Below, in pieces: positions 24,523-37,382 of a DNA stretch of 64,000 nt. Position numbers and translations under genes: made by a program. The first letter of the stretch is position 1, and each line of letters begins with the position of its first letter. The DNA is from Pseudovirgaria hyperparasitica (taxonomy: Eukaryota; Ascomycota; Dothideomycetes; Acrospermales; Acrospermaceae). The stretch covers positions 1,411,943-1,475,942 of the forward strand of contig NW_022985552.1 of NCBI RefSeq assembly GCF_010093815.1. Reading direction: 5' to 3'. Below the pieces are notes generated by a model that was not told the origin of the DNA, made no database searches, and saw only the letters and a program-made list of their open reading frames with translations.

Positions 24523-25308
24523 ATGGCGGATACAACCACCGAAGAATCCAGTCTCAACGCCGGCGCAGAAGCTCAAGGCCAGGCTCAAGCACAAGGTGGC
24601 ATTGGACTGAACAGCTCTAGCAAGAAGACAACTGAGAAGAAGACACCAAAGAAGCTTGGAAAGAAAGCTCCCGAGCCTCAACAGCAACCTACGCCTGGAC
24701 CTGAAACCGACGACGGCACTGAAGGAGAAGTCAGTGTCGAACAAGAAAAACCAAAATCAAACATGTCGGAGAAGGAGCAGTCAGTAGCTCCTAGTCAAAG
24801 TCGTCGTCGCCAGTCGCGCGGCCGTGGTCGACGAAATGCCCCAGAGAGTGATGCTGAGTCGGTCGCTCGCTCTGATGTCTCTTCTGGCGGTGGAGGCCGT
24901 CGCAACCGACAACGCCAGCGCCAACAACGGCAAGGAGGCCAGCAGACACAGACACAGGAGAAGCAGGGCGGCGGCCCCTTGGATGGCATCACTGAAGACC
25001 TCCCCGGCGGCGAACTTGTGAATGGCGCCGGCGATATGGTACAAGACACAGCTGGCAAAGCTGTTGGCCAAGTCGGCGATACTGCAGGCAAAGCCCTCGG
25101 TGGACTTACTGGTGGTGGCAAGCAATCAAAGGGAAAGGAAGACGGGGATGAGGGTGGTGGTGAGCAGCTTCGTCTGCGTCTCGAGCTCAATCTCGATATC
25201 GAGATCCAATTGAAAGCGAAAATCCATGGCGACCTGACATTAGGACTGCTGTAAGTGCCCGAGGCATTCCATTATCCCAACCTTACTGATGATATGACTA
25301 GGAACTGA
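24523..25308 (+). CDS. Charged low-complexity protein with LxLxLE..GDLTLxLL C-terminal motif (first paralogue)
   Basis: Starting at ATG 24523 (MADTTTEESSLNAG), the frame runs without an intron to TAA 25252-25254 (243 aa). The TAA lies inside a strong 5' splice site (CT-GTAAGT). A 51-nt intron 25251-25301 with a TACTGAT branch-like site and TAG acceptor would replace the end by one Asn and a TGA at 25306-25308 (244 aa). The N-terminal half is Gln/Ala, Lys and Glu-rich; the middle is Arg/Gln-rich; a Gly/Asp/Ala helix-like stretch (GDMVQDTAGKAVGQVGDTAG) resembles LEA-type repeats. The last 28 residues form a regular alternating pattern LxLxLExNLxIEIxLKAxI followed by GDLTLxLL, repeated in the gene at 26594. 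Function unknown. Confidence 0.8.
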
Positions 25309-26593
25309 GAGTTATCGCATCGATCTACCTTATGGAGCTCTTAAGCACTATCGCATTGCTCAATTGTTAGATTCAGTGAAGGGGTTCTTGAAAGACATAA
25401 TCATATCTAGCTTTGGCCATATAGGCATAGTTGAACAGAATACCATCTCTTCACACACCTTCTCTCCATGACCTTTGTTAATGATGCTATTGTACTAAGC
25501 CAGAATATAGTCCCCGTGTTGTGACCAATTGGATCTGTTTGCCCCATTCCCGCTGTCTCTTTCCACGCGCTCGCAACGTCGTTGTCGATACTCGTCTTCC
25601 CCCTCAATCTAAGCCTAGCCCCAATGAACGTCTAACCTATACTTCTACATTCACGCAAAAGCGCGCATCAACTTGGCGAGTTTGTTCTCACTTTCACGAG
25701 CCACAGCACCCCACAAGCATTGACTGATCACACGTCATCGGTGGGGCCGCGTCAACGAGGGAGCTGTAAGGACAGGGATATAAGCAAGCTCTGAGAGCGC
25801 CACAATAACCGCAAATGTTGTGCACGGTCTAGTTGTGGCGCGGGCATCAGCGATTACACTGCTTTTACCTTCATCTTAATCCCTCGCAATAGGTCTGTCG
25901 ACGACTCATACACTCGATCATCGGAAACGCCAGAACTGGGACGCGCGTGGATGTGCACTCACAGGGCAGGTGGCCACATCAAAGGCGGATACCTCGCTGT
26001 TACTCTCGACTACTGAGTAGTCTCTTGCCGCAGCGCAAGGATGTAGTATCCTGGCAGATGTGGACCGATGATGGAACAATAATGGCTCCTAAGCGGGATG
26101 ATATGCCGCATGCGTCCATGCCCGCAGCACAACCAGGATGCGCGGAAGAGCTGGGAAGCTGCCATGATTTATGTGCTTCATGGCGTAAGCAGACGTCAAT
26201 CTGTGGTATCGTCTCGGTGCGGTGCCGTCGGCGGGTGTCACGACCCCCTGCTGGGACCGGGTGTGGGTTGGAGAGGTGATTCCTTGGTTTAGTGGAGGCT
26301 GTAGGTGTTTGGATCTGACTGAGCTTGGAGTACGTTTTGGCCTCACAGCGTTTCTTGCGTTGGTACTGCTCTGCATCAAGCTTCGTTGGAGTCTCATCGT
26401 ACTGCTGTTGCCATCTACTCCTTTTTTCTCTCGTACCGTACTGGTACCACTACAGGGAGCGGCACCACGAATCGTCATATCTATTCTTGCTCTGTTCGAA
26501 CAGTCCTCGTTATCCTGGTCGCTATCTAGACGAGCATTCTCTTACTGTCTCCCACTCCTCTACGCTGTGATATAGCATAGAGCATTGTCAATC
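25309..26593. other. Intergenic region between the two paralogues
   Basis: About 1.3 kb. ORFs at 25947-26279, 26089-26478 (minus) and 26222-26575 overlap each other and have no recognisable content. It probably carries the promoter of the second paralogue. Confidence 0.45.
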
Positions 26594-27133
26594 ATGGCAG
26601 ACAAGGAGAACAACGACCCTCGAGACTCGGGCAACGAAACCGGAGAAGAATCCAGCCACTCAGAATACCAACACCGCACCGTTCAACGACAGAAAAAGCA
26701 AGAAGAAGCAGTGAAGAAAGAGCAACGAGACGCCGGCCAAGAAACAAACCGCACTCGATCAGCGTCCCGGAGAGCGCGACGCAAGCGGATCCAGAAGGGC
26801 ATAGACGAAGGCAAATACATGAAGACCAGCAGTCTGGAAGCCCTCGAGGAAGCCGACGCCAACGGCGAACTGAGCACGATGCAGGCCTTTGAGCGCATAG
26901 GGCCCGATAGCACAAGTATGGATGGTCCGGTAACGAAAGCGAGGGCGTTGAGAGGAGAAATACCCATGCGTGGTACAAACCCCGATCAGCCTTACAGAAT
27001 GGATCCGCAAGAGGCTAAGAAGGGAGGACTTGACGAGCAAGATGGACTGAAGCTGAAGCTGGAGGCTAATCTGGAAATCGAAATCGAGCTCAAAGCCAGC
27101 ATTCGTGGCGATTTAACTCTTTCTCTGTTGTAA
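26594..27133 (+). CDS. Charged protein with LxLxLE..GDLTLxLL C-terminal motif (second paralogue)
   Basis: An intronless frame from ATG 26594 (MADKENNDPRDSGNETGEES) encodes 179 aa. The N-terminal half is highly charged, with a long probable coiled coil (QRQKKQEEAVKKEQRDAGQE) and a basic patch (RTRSASRRARRKRIQKG). A middle acidic/helical section follows (SLEALEEADANGELSTMQAF). The last 28 residues carry the same alternating motif as the gene 2 kb upstream: LKLKLEANLEIEIELKASI, then GDLTLSLL. Outside the start (MAD) and this tail the two proteins hardly align, so the motif is the shared functional part. The stop TAA again follows a G to form GTAAGT, a potential 5' splice site. Function unknown; an amphipathic beta structure or membrane- or partner-binding tail is possible. 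Confidence 0.8.
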   Translation: MADKENNDPRDSGNETGEESSHSEYQHRTVQRQKKQEEAVKKEQRDAGQETNRTRSASRRARRKRIQKGIDEGKYMKTSSLEALEEADANGELSTMQAFERIGPDSTSMDGPVTKARALRGEIPMRGTNPDQPYRMDPQEAKKGGLDEQDGLKLKLEANLEIEIELKASIRGDLTLSLL

Positions 27134-28070
27134 GTTTGACCCTTTTTCGAACCTTTGTTTCCCAGATCACTCAGAACCACTCCATCACTCTCCGGTCTCT
27201 TTGTATACTTCTTTCGGCACGCTGCTCAGATGCTTAGCTCCGAGTTACTCCCTGATTTGAAGATCTCACTTCCTCATCTTCTCTCTTGACCCTGACGCAC
27301 ATACAAAGTAAATAACCGTTGACAACACAGTGCATGAACGAGGCTGCTGACGACGCCTATCGCAGGCAGTGATCGACTCAATGGGTTCCGACGCAGAAGT
27401 CATGATGCGAACGCGATAGATATTATGTACACGCAGACGTGGTTGAATTTTTCCGATGCTGGGAGTCTTGGCTGGGATAGTCAAGTTACAATGCAAAATA
27501 CATGCATTGGCGTATCTCCAATCCACTTGAACTGTGTTTAATACTTATCCTGGAACCTCGAATGAGCTATCTTCGGCCGTGATATATGACGTAACGTCCC
27601 AAGTCGAAGTGTGAAGCCGTTTCATCCTCTAAGCAGGCAACCCATTATGTAGGAAGAAGGTAATATGCTCTTGATTTTGGACCTCATACATTCATTTTCA
27701 AGTCCGTTAAATTATCCGACAACAGTTCCGAATGGACGGACAATGTATTGCTTCATTGTAACTATCCAATAGAACGGCGCTAGCGGAACTGGAAAGTGTA
27801 GAGGCCCGTGCTTTCTGTAAATCTTGCCTGGCTTGTCCGTGACGGGTATTCACATCGCACAGCGCAACACCAAACAACCTACAACCGCCGCGCCACTGTC
27901 CTCGTACGCGTAGGACTCATGCTTGGGTGCTTTACTAACCACACAGATTTCCGACGACCCCATCTTCATGTCCCATACCAGTATCAAACTTCGACAACGC
28001 CGTCGCGCCTGGCCCACGTCACTTTTCCCCGCGCTTGTTCCTCTCCGTCGACATCCTTCGCGAGCCTGCA
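27134..28070. other. Intergenic region
   Basis: About 0.9 kb without a supported gene. It is the upstream region of the GAR-domain gene; the last 250 bases are C-rich. Confidence 0.5.
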
Positions 28071-31000
28071 ATGGCTGAATTGACCTCGAAAACACGCTTT
28101 CTGCCGCCTTCATATGACTCGCGTGCCATCTCACCAGGTCTGTCGCCTCGCCGTGGGCACCGCAGATTACACTCTACCAGCGACGAGGCGCCATACGACG
28201 TGTCGCCCGTTGCAATCCTAGACGCATTCTCCGAGAACGTCTTCCCAAACAACGACACAGAAGAGTACCGCTATCTAGCCTGTGCAGAGGGTGCGAGCTC
28301 GGCGCAGAAAGGACTTGCGATCAAAGCCGCAAAGGTCGCAATCAGTGCCCAAGACTGGTACCTGGAGTTGAAGCGGTGGAACTGGCCAGGCAGCTTCGCA
28401 CAACCAAATGTACAGGATGGAATAGACACGGTGGATATCACCGGGAATGATGGCCGTGTGCAGAGGATCCCACTGGAATATTGGGGGTGTTTGCCCGCAG
28501 CCATGGTTGAGGCATACGAAACGAGAGTAGAGGAAATATTGAAAGAGATGGCAGAGTTGGATATTGACGAGCTCAAAGGATACGTACTTGATATACATGG
28601 CTCAAGGTCGAGACCTTCCAGCAGCTACGAGCGCCGGACACGGGCAACGCTCAACCTCATGGATGATGTGAGCTTGCTTGTTACAGGAACCATAGTCCAA
28701 GCTCTCCCGGTATTGAACTTGCTGAATGGACTCCTGGATACATGGTCAATGCGGTTAGGGATCTTGCGAGATATCCCCACCTTTCTGTCAGACTTGAACG
28801 AGGCAAAGCGCGCCTTAGAACTGGCCTGGGACGCGATCCAGTTACCAAAAGACGAAGCGATGGACCCACTGAACATCAAGAAATGGAAAGGGGCAACAGA
28901 CACCATAGCGACAGTACTAGATGGGAAGGCCTCAAGCCTGGGACAACGCCTAGACGGCATGTTGGACACACTAGAGGGACGAGATGATGTCATCCCGGAC
29001 GATTGGATAGATGAGTTTGAAGCTTTGGAGACTGATGTTGGACAATGGAATAGTGAAGCACGGCGAAAGAGATTCCAACTAGACTGGTCATGGCCTGCCA
29101 GTGCTCGACCGGACCCTGTACTGGCCACATTACCTGAAGTCACTGAGAAGAGACGACCAACACTAACCCTCCAAGAGACTGCGAGTGGACATCTCTTGAC
29201 TCCAAGCGAGGATTCATCGGTACCTCTTGTGACACCAACAGCCGAAAGCTTCCCGTCTCCCCCGACCTTTTCGCCCTTGAGACAGGCCCAATCTCCGCAA
29301 ACCCCTTCGAGGGGTTCACGAAGTTTTGCATTGGCTAGTCCCTCTACACCTCAAGCTTCTTACTCTGGAAATACTGTGAGGGATCAACAATATGATGATG
29401 ATATCCTGAACAGGCCCCTTGACACAGACAATGAGGTGGATCCCGACAATCTCCAGAAGACGCCAAGGGCTAGGATGTCCGTCAACATGTCACCGGAAAG
29501 TGGTTGGAAGCGCTCCGGCATGGTGTGGGTAAATGAGTCTAATGACAAGTACGAAGAAGAAGACGAAGAGAAATCAAGTCAAGCAGAGGCTAGACCTGTT
29601 ATGATGAAGCGTGCCTCGACAACTTCCATTGAGTCATTTTCTCGGGATAAAGTATGCTTAATATATCCAATGTCATAATAAACCTACTAATCTATATACA
29701 GGTAAAGACGGTCACGTTATCACGACAAAACTCTACTAGCTCCATAGCTTCAGGACGCCGTAGCATCAGTGAAAGACGTGTGTCCGTGGGATCTGCTAGT
29801 AAGGAGAATGTTGCCGCTTCGAGTGGACGCCTTGGGAGAAGCTCCGTGTCGCTTCCATTCACTGAAGAGGAGGACGCAAGACCTGTATTTCCACAAAGTT
29901 CGCCAAGCAGACCGCAAACACCCGATTCGAGTCCACAAACGCCTGATCGTTCATCCTCACCAGTCACACCATCTCGTTCACCAGATGATGTATTTGGCAA
30001 CGAGTCCCCTTCATTGAGACCTGGGAGACTAAATCCTTTACGCGCCCATCCACCTCTCAATGCGTCGATCAAGAAGTTTCGAAGGGCAGAGGACCGTAGT
30101 AGTGAGAGCCCTACAGACTCCCTGGGAGCTCCGCCAAGCGTATTGCTATCCGAAAGTGAAAATGGGGGCTCCGTATCCCATCCTGCCTCGCTGAACAAGA
30201 CTCGACAAGGCCGTAGTTATAGCACTACTTCTAACGCCGAGCTGAACAAACAGATATCGGAAATCTTGAGTTCTGTTCCTGCAAATATTCGACTGACAAC
30301 AGGGGCGGTGGAGTCAGATGCAACATCTTCTGTCGGCGCCCAAAACAAGTCTCCTCGTTCAAGCTCTGGGTCGCATAGATTTTCAGCCTCTACACTGTTC
30401 CGCTCGTCACGTTCTGCTGTCAAGTCTCCTGAGATGACTCTCTCTCCTGTCAAGAACGACGAGTTACCCTCCCTACGCCGACAGGGTGGTTCTGAGCACT
30501 CGGACATCAAACTATATCATCTCATCCAACCAGGCCGCGACAAGCCCATTAAGTTGTTCATTCGCCGCGTGGGCGACAATGGAGAGCGTGTCATGGTTCG
30601 CGTCGGTGGCGGCTGGGCAGACCTCGGTGACTACCTCCGTCAATACGCAGGCCATCACGGACACCGTACTGTCTCGGATGGGAAGTTCGAGGTTCTCGGT
30701 CTTAATATTGATCCAGCTTCAGGCACATCCAGCGTCACTCCACAAGGCACACCGACAAAGACGACCTCCAGGAGCGTATCGCCCCTACCGGGTGCGGCAG
30801 CAGCCCACAACGGGGCCATCATTGCAGCACAAACAGCTGCTGCAAATCACGCGTTGACTCCAGGCAGCGCAACCGCACACATGTCCTCGCGTCTCGTCAG
30901 CGGCAGCCACGCAAACACGCCAGACTCGGTGAGGAGCGATACATCGCGTGGCTCATGGCGTGACGAAGGTAACGTAGGTCTTGCGGGCCCGGCAGCGAAG

Positions 31001-31237
31001 AAAAAGCTGGATCTCAGTGAAGAGAAGTTGGAATGGATCGACAACATGATGAGCCAGGCACGGCGCATCAGCGGCGGCGTGAAAGACGGAAAAGATTTGG
31101 GGAGGGATGGCAAGGACAAAGAAGGTGTACAGGACTTGGGAAGAGTCGGTGGGACGAGGAGAGTGTTTCTGAGGGGCACTGGGAATGGCAGTGGGCGTGA
31201 AAGCGCGGCTGGAGACAGAAGCGGGAAGGATCACTGA
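28071..31237 (+). CDS. GAR/GAS2-domain protein, probable microtubule-associated protein
   Basis: Two exons, 28071-29651 and 29702-31237, join in phase 0 across a 50-nt intron (GTATGC..CTACTAAT..ACAG) and give 1038 aa. Residues 1 to about 370 are largely helical and well ordered (for example EYWGCLPAAMVEAYETRVEE and NLLNGLLDTWSMRLGILRDI), probably a spectrin-like or fungus-specific helical domain. Residues 370-790 are Ser/Pro/Thr-rich and disordered, with many SP and TP sites. At about 796-860 lies a GAS2-related (GAR) domain: IKLYHLIQPGRDKPIKLFIR, then RVMVRVGGGWADLGDYLRQY. GAR domains bind microtubules, and in animals occur in GAS2 and spectraplakins. A C-terminal basic tail follows. The ATG at 28071 is the first in frame. 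A cytoskeletal role is inferred from the domain only. Confidence 0.9.
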
Positions 31238-34200
31238 AAGGGAGGGCAAGATATGGGCGCATTGATACGGAGTATTGAAGAGGTATGCATACATGGCGTG
31301 GCCGGAGTCCTGCTTTGGGATTTTGTATAATGGATGGCACATGCTTGATCCTGCAATGATGCGGCGTTGGACTTAACGCACAGCATACATAGGAGGGCGT
31401 TGGTCGATAAGGGCAGAGTGTGGCACTAGCAATACGGAGTCTTCGGTCTTGGTAAATCTGCTATACTTGTTGGAATAGGCGCGAATTCGTCTTCATTAAG
31501 CTCTTACACACTATCTAATCTTAATCAACACAATCTGGCTGATCGTTTCCTTCATCGCCGGATTCTATCTTCTACCTTCAATGTAATTATCTGGTCTCAT
31601 TGCTATTTATGGCATCATTTATACTCATACATGGATTAGCCTCCGATAGTCTATCTGCCCTGATTGGCGCGGCCCGGCCTCCGAACCGTCCCGACGCGAG
31701 TTAGTTACTTCTGTGCGCCCATCACGACCTCTTACCAAGATTTGCGCACGCTACTGTACTACGTAGTCAGCCCTACCATCCCGTTGCATTGAGTTAAGGC
31801 AGAAGGAAGCCCCGCTACGCCATTTTCGGAATCTCGAGCCTGGCTAACCTGAGTAATAGACATGACGGCCGGTGAGTGGTGAGCTGAGGCGAACGTGTCG
31901 ATTGGCCTTTGAGCCGGGCGTGTCTCCGACACGAAGACCGACGACTGTGCAGCGGTCTTTCGATTACCTCTCAGCATCATAGCCCAGCCAATGAAGGTCT
32001 ACTCCTGACTGACGAATGCGTCCTGGTGGTTTTTCTAGGGGGCTGGCCCATGGAGATAGGCGGGTTTGGCTGGTATGATATGACAGGACGTTTTTACTTT
32101 GCTGCTGAGGTCTTCTTCCGGGGAGCGGTATCATTGGAAGGCATGCCGGTGCTGCCTCCGACACGACGTTCAACGACAACACAGCAGGCTCATTATTTCC
32201 TTCTGAGAGCCCGCCTGGACCATTGACAGACCGAGTTGCGAAATCAAGACTTATCATTAACGGTGTGGATCCTGGCGCGTCTTGCATGGGGCCGGGTTCT
32301 GTCAAGTCGAGAGCTGAGCAAAGGCACCACTGAGGACCATCACGGCACTGCCTCCGGTTCACGAACTTCCACGATGAACGGGGGGTCGTAGTTCTTGCCA
32401 GATTGAAACGCGCGTGGCCAATGAAAGAAACAGATGGAGTGCGCATCGTCACGACGCTCCTCGACACTCCCAGGGGGTAGAAGGATACGAATGTGGAATG
32501 TGCCTGACAGCGCTTTACTGATATGCTAAGCACCAACGGCGCTGATTCCGGCACGCAATACCACGTTTGTCGATATCTGCCAGCGGACACAAGGGCCTTG
32601 GCCGATGACTAGTCATTCTAGAGCCATCGGATTTTGCAAAGACGGTCCAGGCTATTTGCAGCACTCTACACCCGACGGCGGCTCATTGGAGTCACGTCGC
32701 GGTGGCAGCTCCGGACGACATCCGACGATATCCAACGCGGACTGTATTGCCTCGTTGTGTAGCACAGGGCCAATGGAAAGGCATAGGGCCCTGAAAGGTG
32801 GCACAGAAACGCGAATGACGCGGTGTGCGGTAGCCGATGGATGGCATTTCAAATTTCACGGTGCTCGTGTCGTGCCAGGGCCTGGGGGCAGATTGGGTGT
32901 TTCAGGGCAGGACGAGCAAGGCGTCGATGGGCATTTCTATTGACGCATCGGCGATCGGACCGTAACGACATTCCATGGCCCTGTGAGAAATTACCAGTTT
33001 GGAGGGAAGAAGGGCCAATGACTGGGTGTTTTCACATGTGCGTGTGTCACGCTGGGGATCGCTTGGTTCGACTGTGCTTTCGTCGGTGTTGGATTTGGGT
33101 TATTCGTTATTTGTAATGACGATGCTTCGATGGTACGATATGCAGGGCGCGTTCGATATGACATGACTGTATTTGCGACTGGTTGTGGATTGAGATGATG
33201 GCGTCGCGTATCGAGGCAGGTCCACCCCTAAGGGTAATCTTCACAACGGGTATCTCAGAAAAAAGTCGTAGGGACCCTTATAACCGAAGACGTGGCACTA
33301 ACTCCATCGACACGTGGGTAGAGGATTTTCGAGCAGACAGCCCTATCGAAGAAAGGGTTCTAAGGGTCTTTACTATACCAGTGTTCATCAACAACATCAT
33401 CAACCACATATGCACTCGCCCAAAATCTGCACCACGAATCAAGCCCCGCCAAACCCATCGCCAACACGCACCACCGCACACGCAAACATCACATCACATC
33501 ACATACTCTACATGTGTAATCAAGCCGCATGTCATTCTCCAAACCCTGCTCGGCTCCATACTCCCTGCATCCACCACTCGGCTCGCCGCACGCCGCCGCA
33601 CGCTCGCCATTTTCGGAAAACATCTCCCGGGCCCCCCTGTCCCCCCGTCCCGGTCCCGCTCGGACCCACCGCGTAGCAAATCCTGTCCTGTCCTGCCCTT
33701 CCTTCCTTCCTTCATTCTTGGCTGGCGAACATAATTATCCCCGACCATACTAGTTTGCCCCTCCGCCAATCAGTGCCGGTCCGACGTCGCGCCCGCGGCC
33801 ACCCTCCCCCCCCTTTCAATCGCAGCCGCTGCTGATGATCGAAGATGCGAGTCGGGGGTTGAAGGGGAGGGGGACATGGGTCTGATGGGTCTGATATGTG
33901 GTTCTCCGAGCAGCGGCGGCGTGATTACGAGTCTTGGGTGCTGACCTTGGCTGTGTGTGTGAGAGATGGGCATGGCTGGTTATTGGTTGTTTGGGGCTTT
34001 ATTGAGGAAGTTTTGTGCTTCGGCGTGAGAGTTCGTGGGGAGAGACGCCGTGAGTGTGACCGAGATGTGGATAGGGGGGGGTTGATGGGTGGTGGGTGTG
34101 GGTGTGGTGTTTGTGGCTGGTTGCACAGTCATCAGTGTCGCACAGAGAGTTGAGCGATGGAGGGAGAGGCCGCGCTGGGTGGACGAGATGTGGTGATGAT

Positions 34201-37200
34201 GGTGGTGCGCTGTAGCTTGCGAGTGTTTGGTGTGTCGAGATGATCAGCCCCTTATTTGGTGTATTGAGATCAGTCACTGTGGTGTTGCTTGCTTGGTGAT
34301 CCGTATATCGACTCTGCGTCATTGCCTCTTGCTGCCTATCGTTCTCCGGTGCATCCATACGATGAGAAGCGCAACGTGGGCAGCCTACTCTTGTGATCCT
34401 GTCATCCACTTTTCAGTTTCTGCATTTCGAGAATGATATAGACAGAGAGCATCACGCTTAAAACGACCATCACACTCGACAAATACCATCCAAGCCCATC
34501 ACATCTTGCCACTGACCTCACTCTTCATCATCTGCCCCTGTCTACAGTACCCCAAAGTCCGCTTCCATTCTGACCACATCACCTCTGCCAAAACTAAACG
34601 CTTTTGCTCAACACACAACAGCATCACCTCCTCCTAGAAGATCCATCGCAGCATACTCGCGTATCTCCAACCCTTACCCACGCCACTCTACCCACCCGCC
34701 CACACAGATGTCACGAAGATGCACATACATACGTACACACCCTTCTTTGCCACGACCTCGAACGCAAATGATGTATCCATCAACCCTAACAGTCCTACCA
34801 TACTCCAGTCTTTACCTCATCGAGACCGGCCACACAATCCAGCCCTCCCAAGCAGAGTAGAAAAGAAGAAATACAACAGCACACACGCGTCATCACAATA
34901 TCCATATTCATCCGCTAAATAATCCGTGTAGTCTTGTTGCGTGCCCTCGACTAGACTCCCTCCACTTCACACACACACACCCCACACACTGAGGTCCAAG
35001 ACTTGAGTACACTAGCTGGGGAATGTCACGGTGTGACGTTAACGTCGGCTGGCTCATCATAAACATCCTGACTACCATGTCGTCTAGAATGGCAGAATGG
35101 AAGAGAGTATACCTTTGCACTCTTCAACATAGGTTTCGTCTTGGGACACGTCGTCACTGAACCTACAACTGTGTCCGACGGGCACGGGAACCCTAACCTT
35201 GAGCGTGAGATCATCAAGGCTAACCTCGTACCTAGCCAGACTGAGATTAACTATTCCATCTCGAGCGTCATCGTGGATGGTATACGCACTATTAAAACTC
35301 GCGTCTGTCTGTCAAATCTCGCCTTGGCATCGTCCTGGTGCTGCTATACTCTACATTAATGGCAAGATACAGTGCGTCGTTTCGCCTAAACTGACTTTGA
35401 TACTAGATACCCACCAGCCCGATCACCGGCGTCATCCCAGGCGTGTTCGACTCACGGTTAGCCTTCTTCATCGTCCGCGACGTAAAGTCGTCCGCTTGAC
35501 ACGGATATCTACCGCAAACACATTAGTGTTCCCAGCTCTTCAGTCCCAGCTCTTCGTTCCAGTCGTTCGGACCGCACTCAGCATACTACGCTCGATATAC
35601 CTTTGGTGGAAGCTGTATGAATAAACGAATTGAAGACACACACGCAAGAAAAGAGACTGTCCATCGTAAAAGAGGTCGAACCTAGCAACAGAGTGTTCTG
35701 CACGAAGTTCTCGGTAAAACGGAGCATGGACTGGAATAGATGTGTGGACACTCGCATTACAAAGAGCTATATGTGCACCACACCAAACATGCAGAATTAA
35801 GATGCGCAATGAGCGATACCATAACATCCAGAAAACGTCGTCTGCGTAGAGTCATTTACCTGTGCGTACCACGCAGCAACAACCTGTCTGGTCTCTGGAA
35901 TAGCGCATCATAGGACTGAATAACATCCTGAGGTGGATGGTGTCTCACAACATGAAATGTGTCGGTATACTGTCGGCCTGGCCGGGCTTGAACTTTTGCT
36001 GTCCCGATCTCGCTGCTGAAATCCGCGGTGTGCTATGCTGCTCGGACCATGGGACGACTCGTCGGTTCGAGATCAGTGGCACTTCAAAGTCAGTCATGTA
36101 GGTAAGGCAAGTCAGACTTCGTTTGACGTCCTTATTCGGTCGTCCTTCAAGAACTGGTTGTTTTAGAATTGATTGCGTTCCTTGACAATCAAACACAGTT
36201 GACCTAAGCATTTTCCATACGTACAATATAGCGCTGATATGAGAAACATGAGTAAGATCAGAAGGGTAGGAACATACGACTGACATTATTCACGACCAAT
36301 CCGCGCAGTGCTCTCTTTACAGGCTTCGAAGTCATAAGGTACTGGCAGAACACTGGCAACTAGCTCCAGCAATCATCTTCATCGACTGCGAAACTCTTGA
36401 GATGGAAAGATCTTATCGTGCTCGTGCTGGTCGATGCGGCTATGCAGTGCTGTGGCAGAGTGATCAGGAGCATGGATATTCATACCACTCTGCATCAGTG
36501 ATGGCGGCTGATTTGACTTACATGGGCGGCGTGAGCGTAGGCAATGATGGCGTCGTACAGTTCTCACGCTGGACGGAGGACTTTGACTTGTCAAGGATTG
36601 GTTGAAATATATACTAACACAGTGGATTTGGAAGTTCGCATGCTGAATGGCCGAGACACTACAAGACAAAACATGTGAGTCTGAGAGAGCTAGTGGTGCA
36701 GCTTTCGATCTACACAATCCGAAACGACTCTGCACCATATATTCACGCCGCACGCGTGCCACGATCCTCGCTGCAGCTGCAGGACAGGTGAGCAAGAACG
36801 CACAACGATCGGGCGGCATATAGAGATCATCTCGGCTCCATCTACATCTACATCGATTGCAATACTACAGGTCCTGCTACTACGAGAGGATATGCACAGT
36901 TGTGGGATAACGAGGAAGTATGAATCATAGAGACGGGCAGAGATTCCTCTTTGTAACTGCACCAGTATCGCATCGCAGCAGTGGCATGGGGTGGGAAGAA
37001 GGAAAGTATGTATTGGATACCTCCATATGTGCTATGGTGGAATGATATAAGGATACGTCCTGCAGTCGACTTGGGACCTGTGCATTCGTATATCAAGAAC
37101 ACAATTACATATCCTACAGCAGCTAAACGCATAAGATAGTCGCTCGCGAGACAGGACTCGAGTCGAACACAATGACAGTGTCAAGAGCAGTATCAAAAAA

Positions 37201-37382
37201 GGGACCTAGTGTGAATCCCGAACGCTTGTGTCAACGGACTCACTCCGTCCGGAAAAGTGGTCCCGCGAGCTCGGGAGCTCTGCCGATCTCGGCTCCGTGT
37301 GTCCCGCACTTCCTCAAAACATTCGTGGATCGCCAGTCCATGAGTGTTGCCAAACCTAACACGACCTTCTAAACAAAAAACA
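31238..37382. other. Gene-poor region of 6.1 kb
   Basis: The longest stretch without a supported gene. ORFs at 31964-32590 (minus, 208 codons) and 33183-33734 (plus, 183 codons) have no recognisable content. At about 35080-35359 a plus-strand frame reads like protein (WQNGREYTFALFNIGFVLGH and VPSQTEINYSISSVIVDG) but has no start or joining exon and may be a gene relic. C-rich leaders near 33400-33700 and 34440-34860 may be transcribed but unspliced; I see no further structure. Confidence 0.45.

Noticed and set aside
31964-32590. Minus-strand ORF of 208 codons
   Set aside because: Composition rich in Arg, Ser, Pro and Cys without motif; no supporting exon on either side; likely chance opening.
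35945-36060. Possible tRNA from a B-box-like GTTCAAGCC on the minus strand near 35990
   Set aside because: No T-stem pairing and no A box at a suitable distance.
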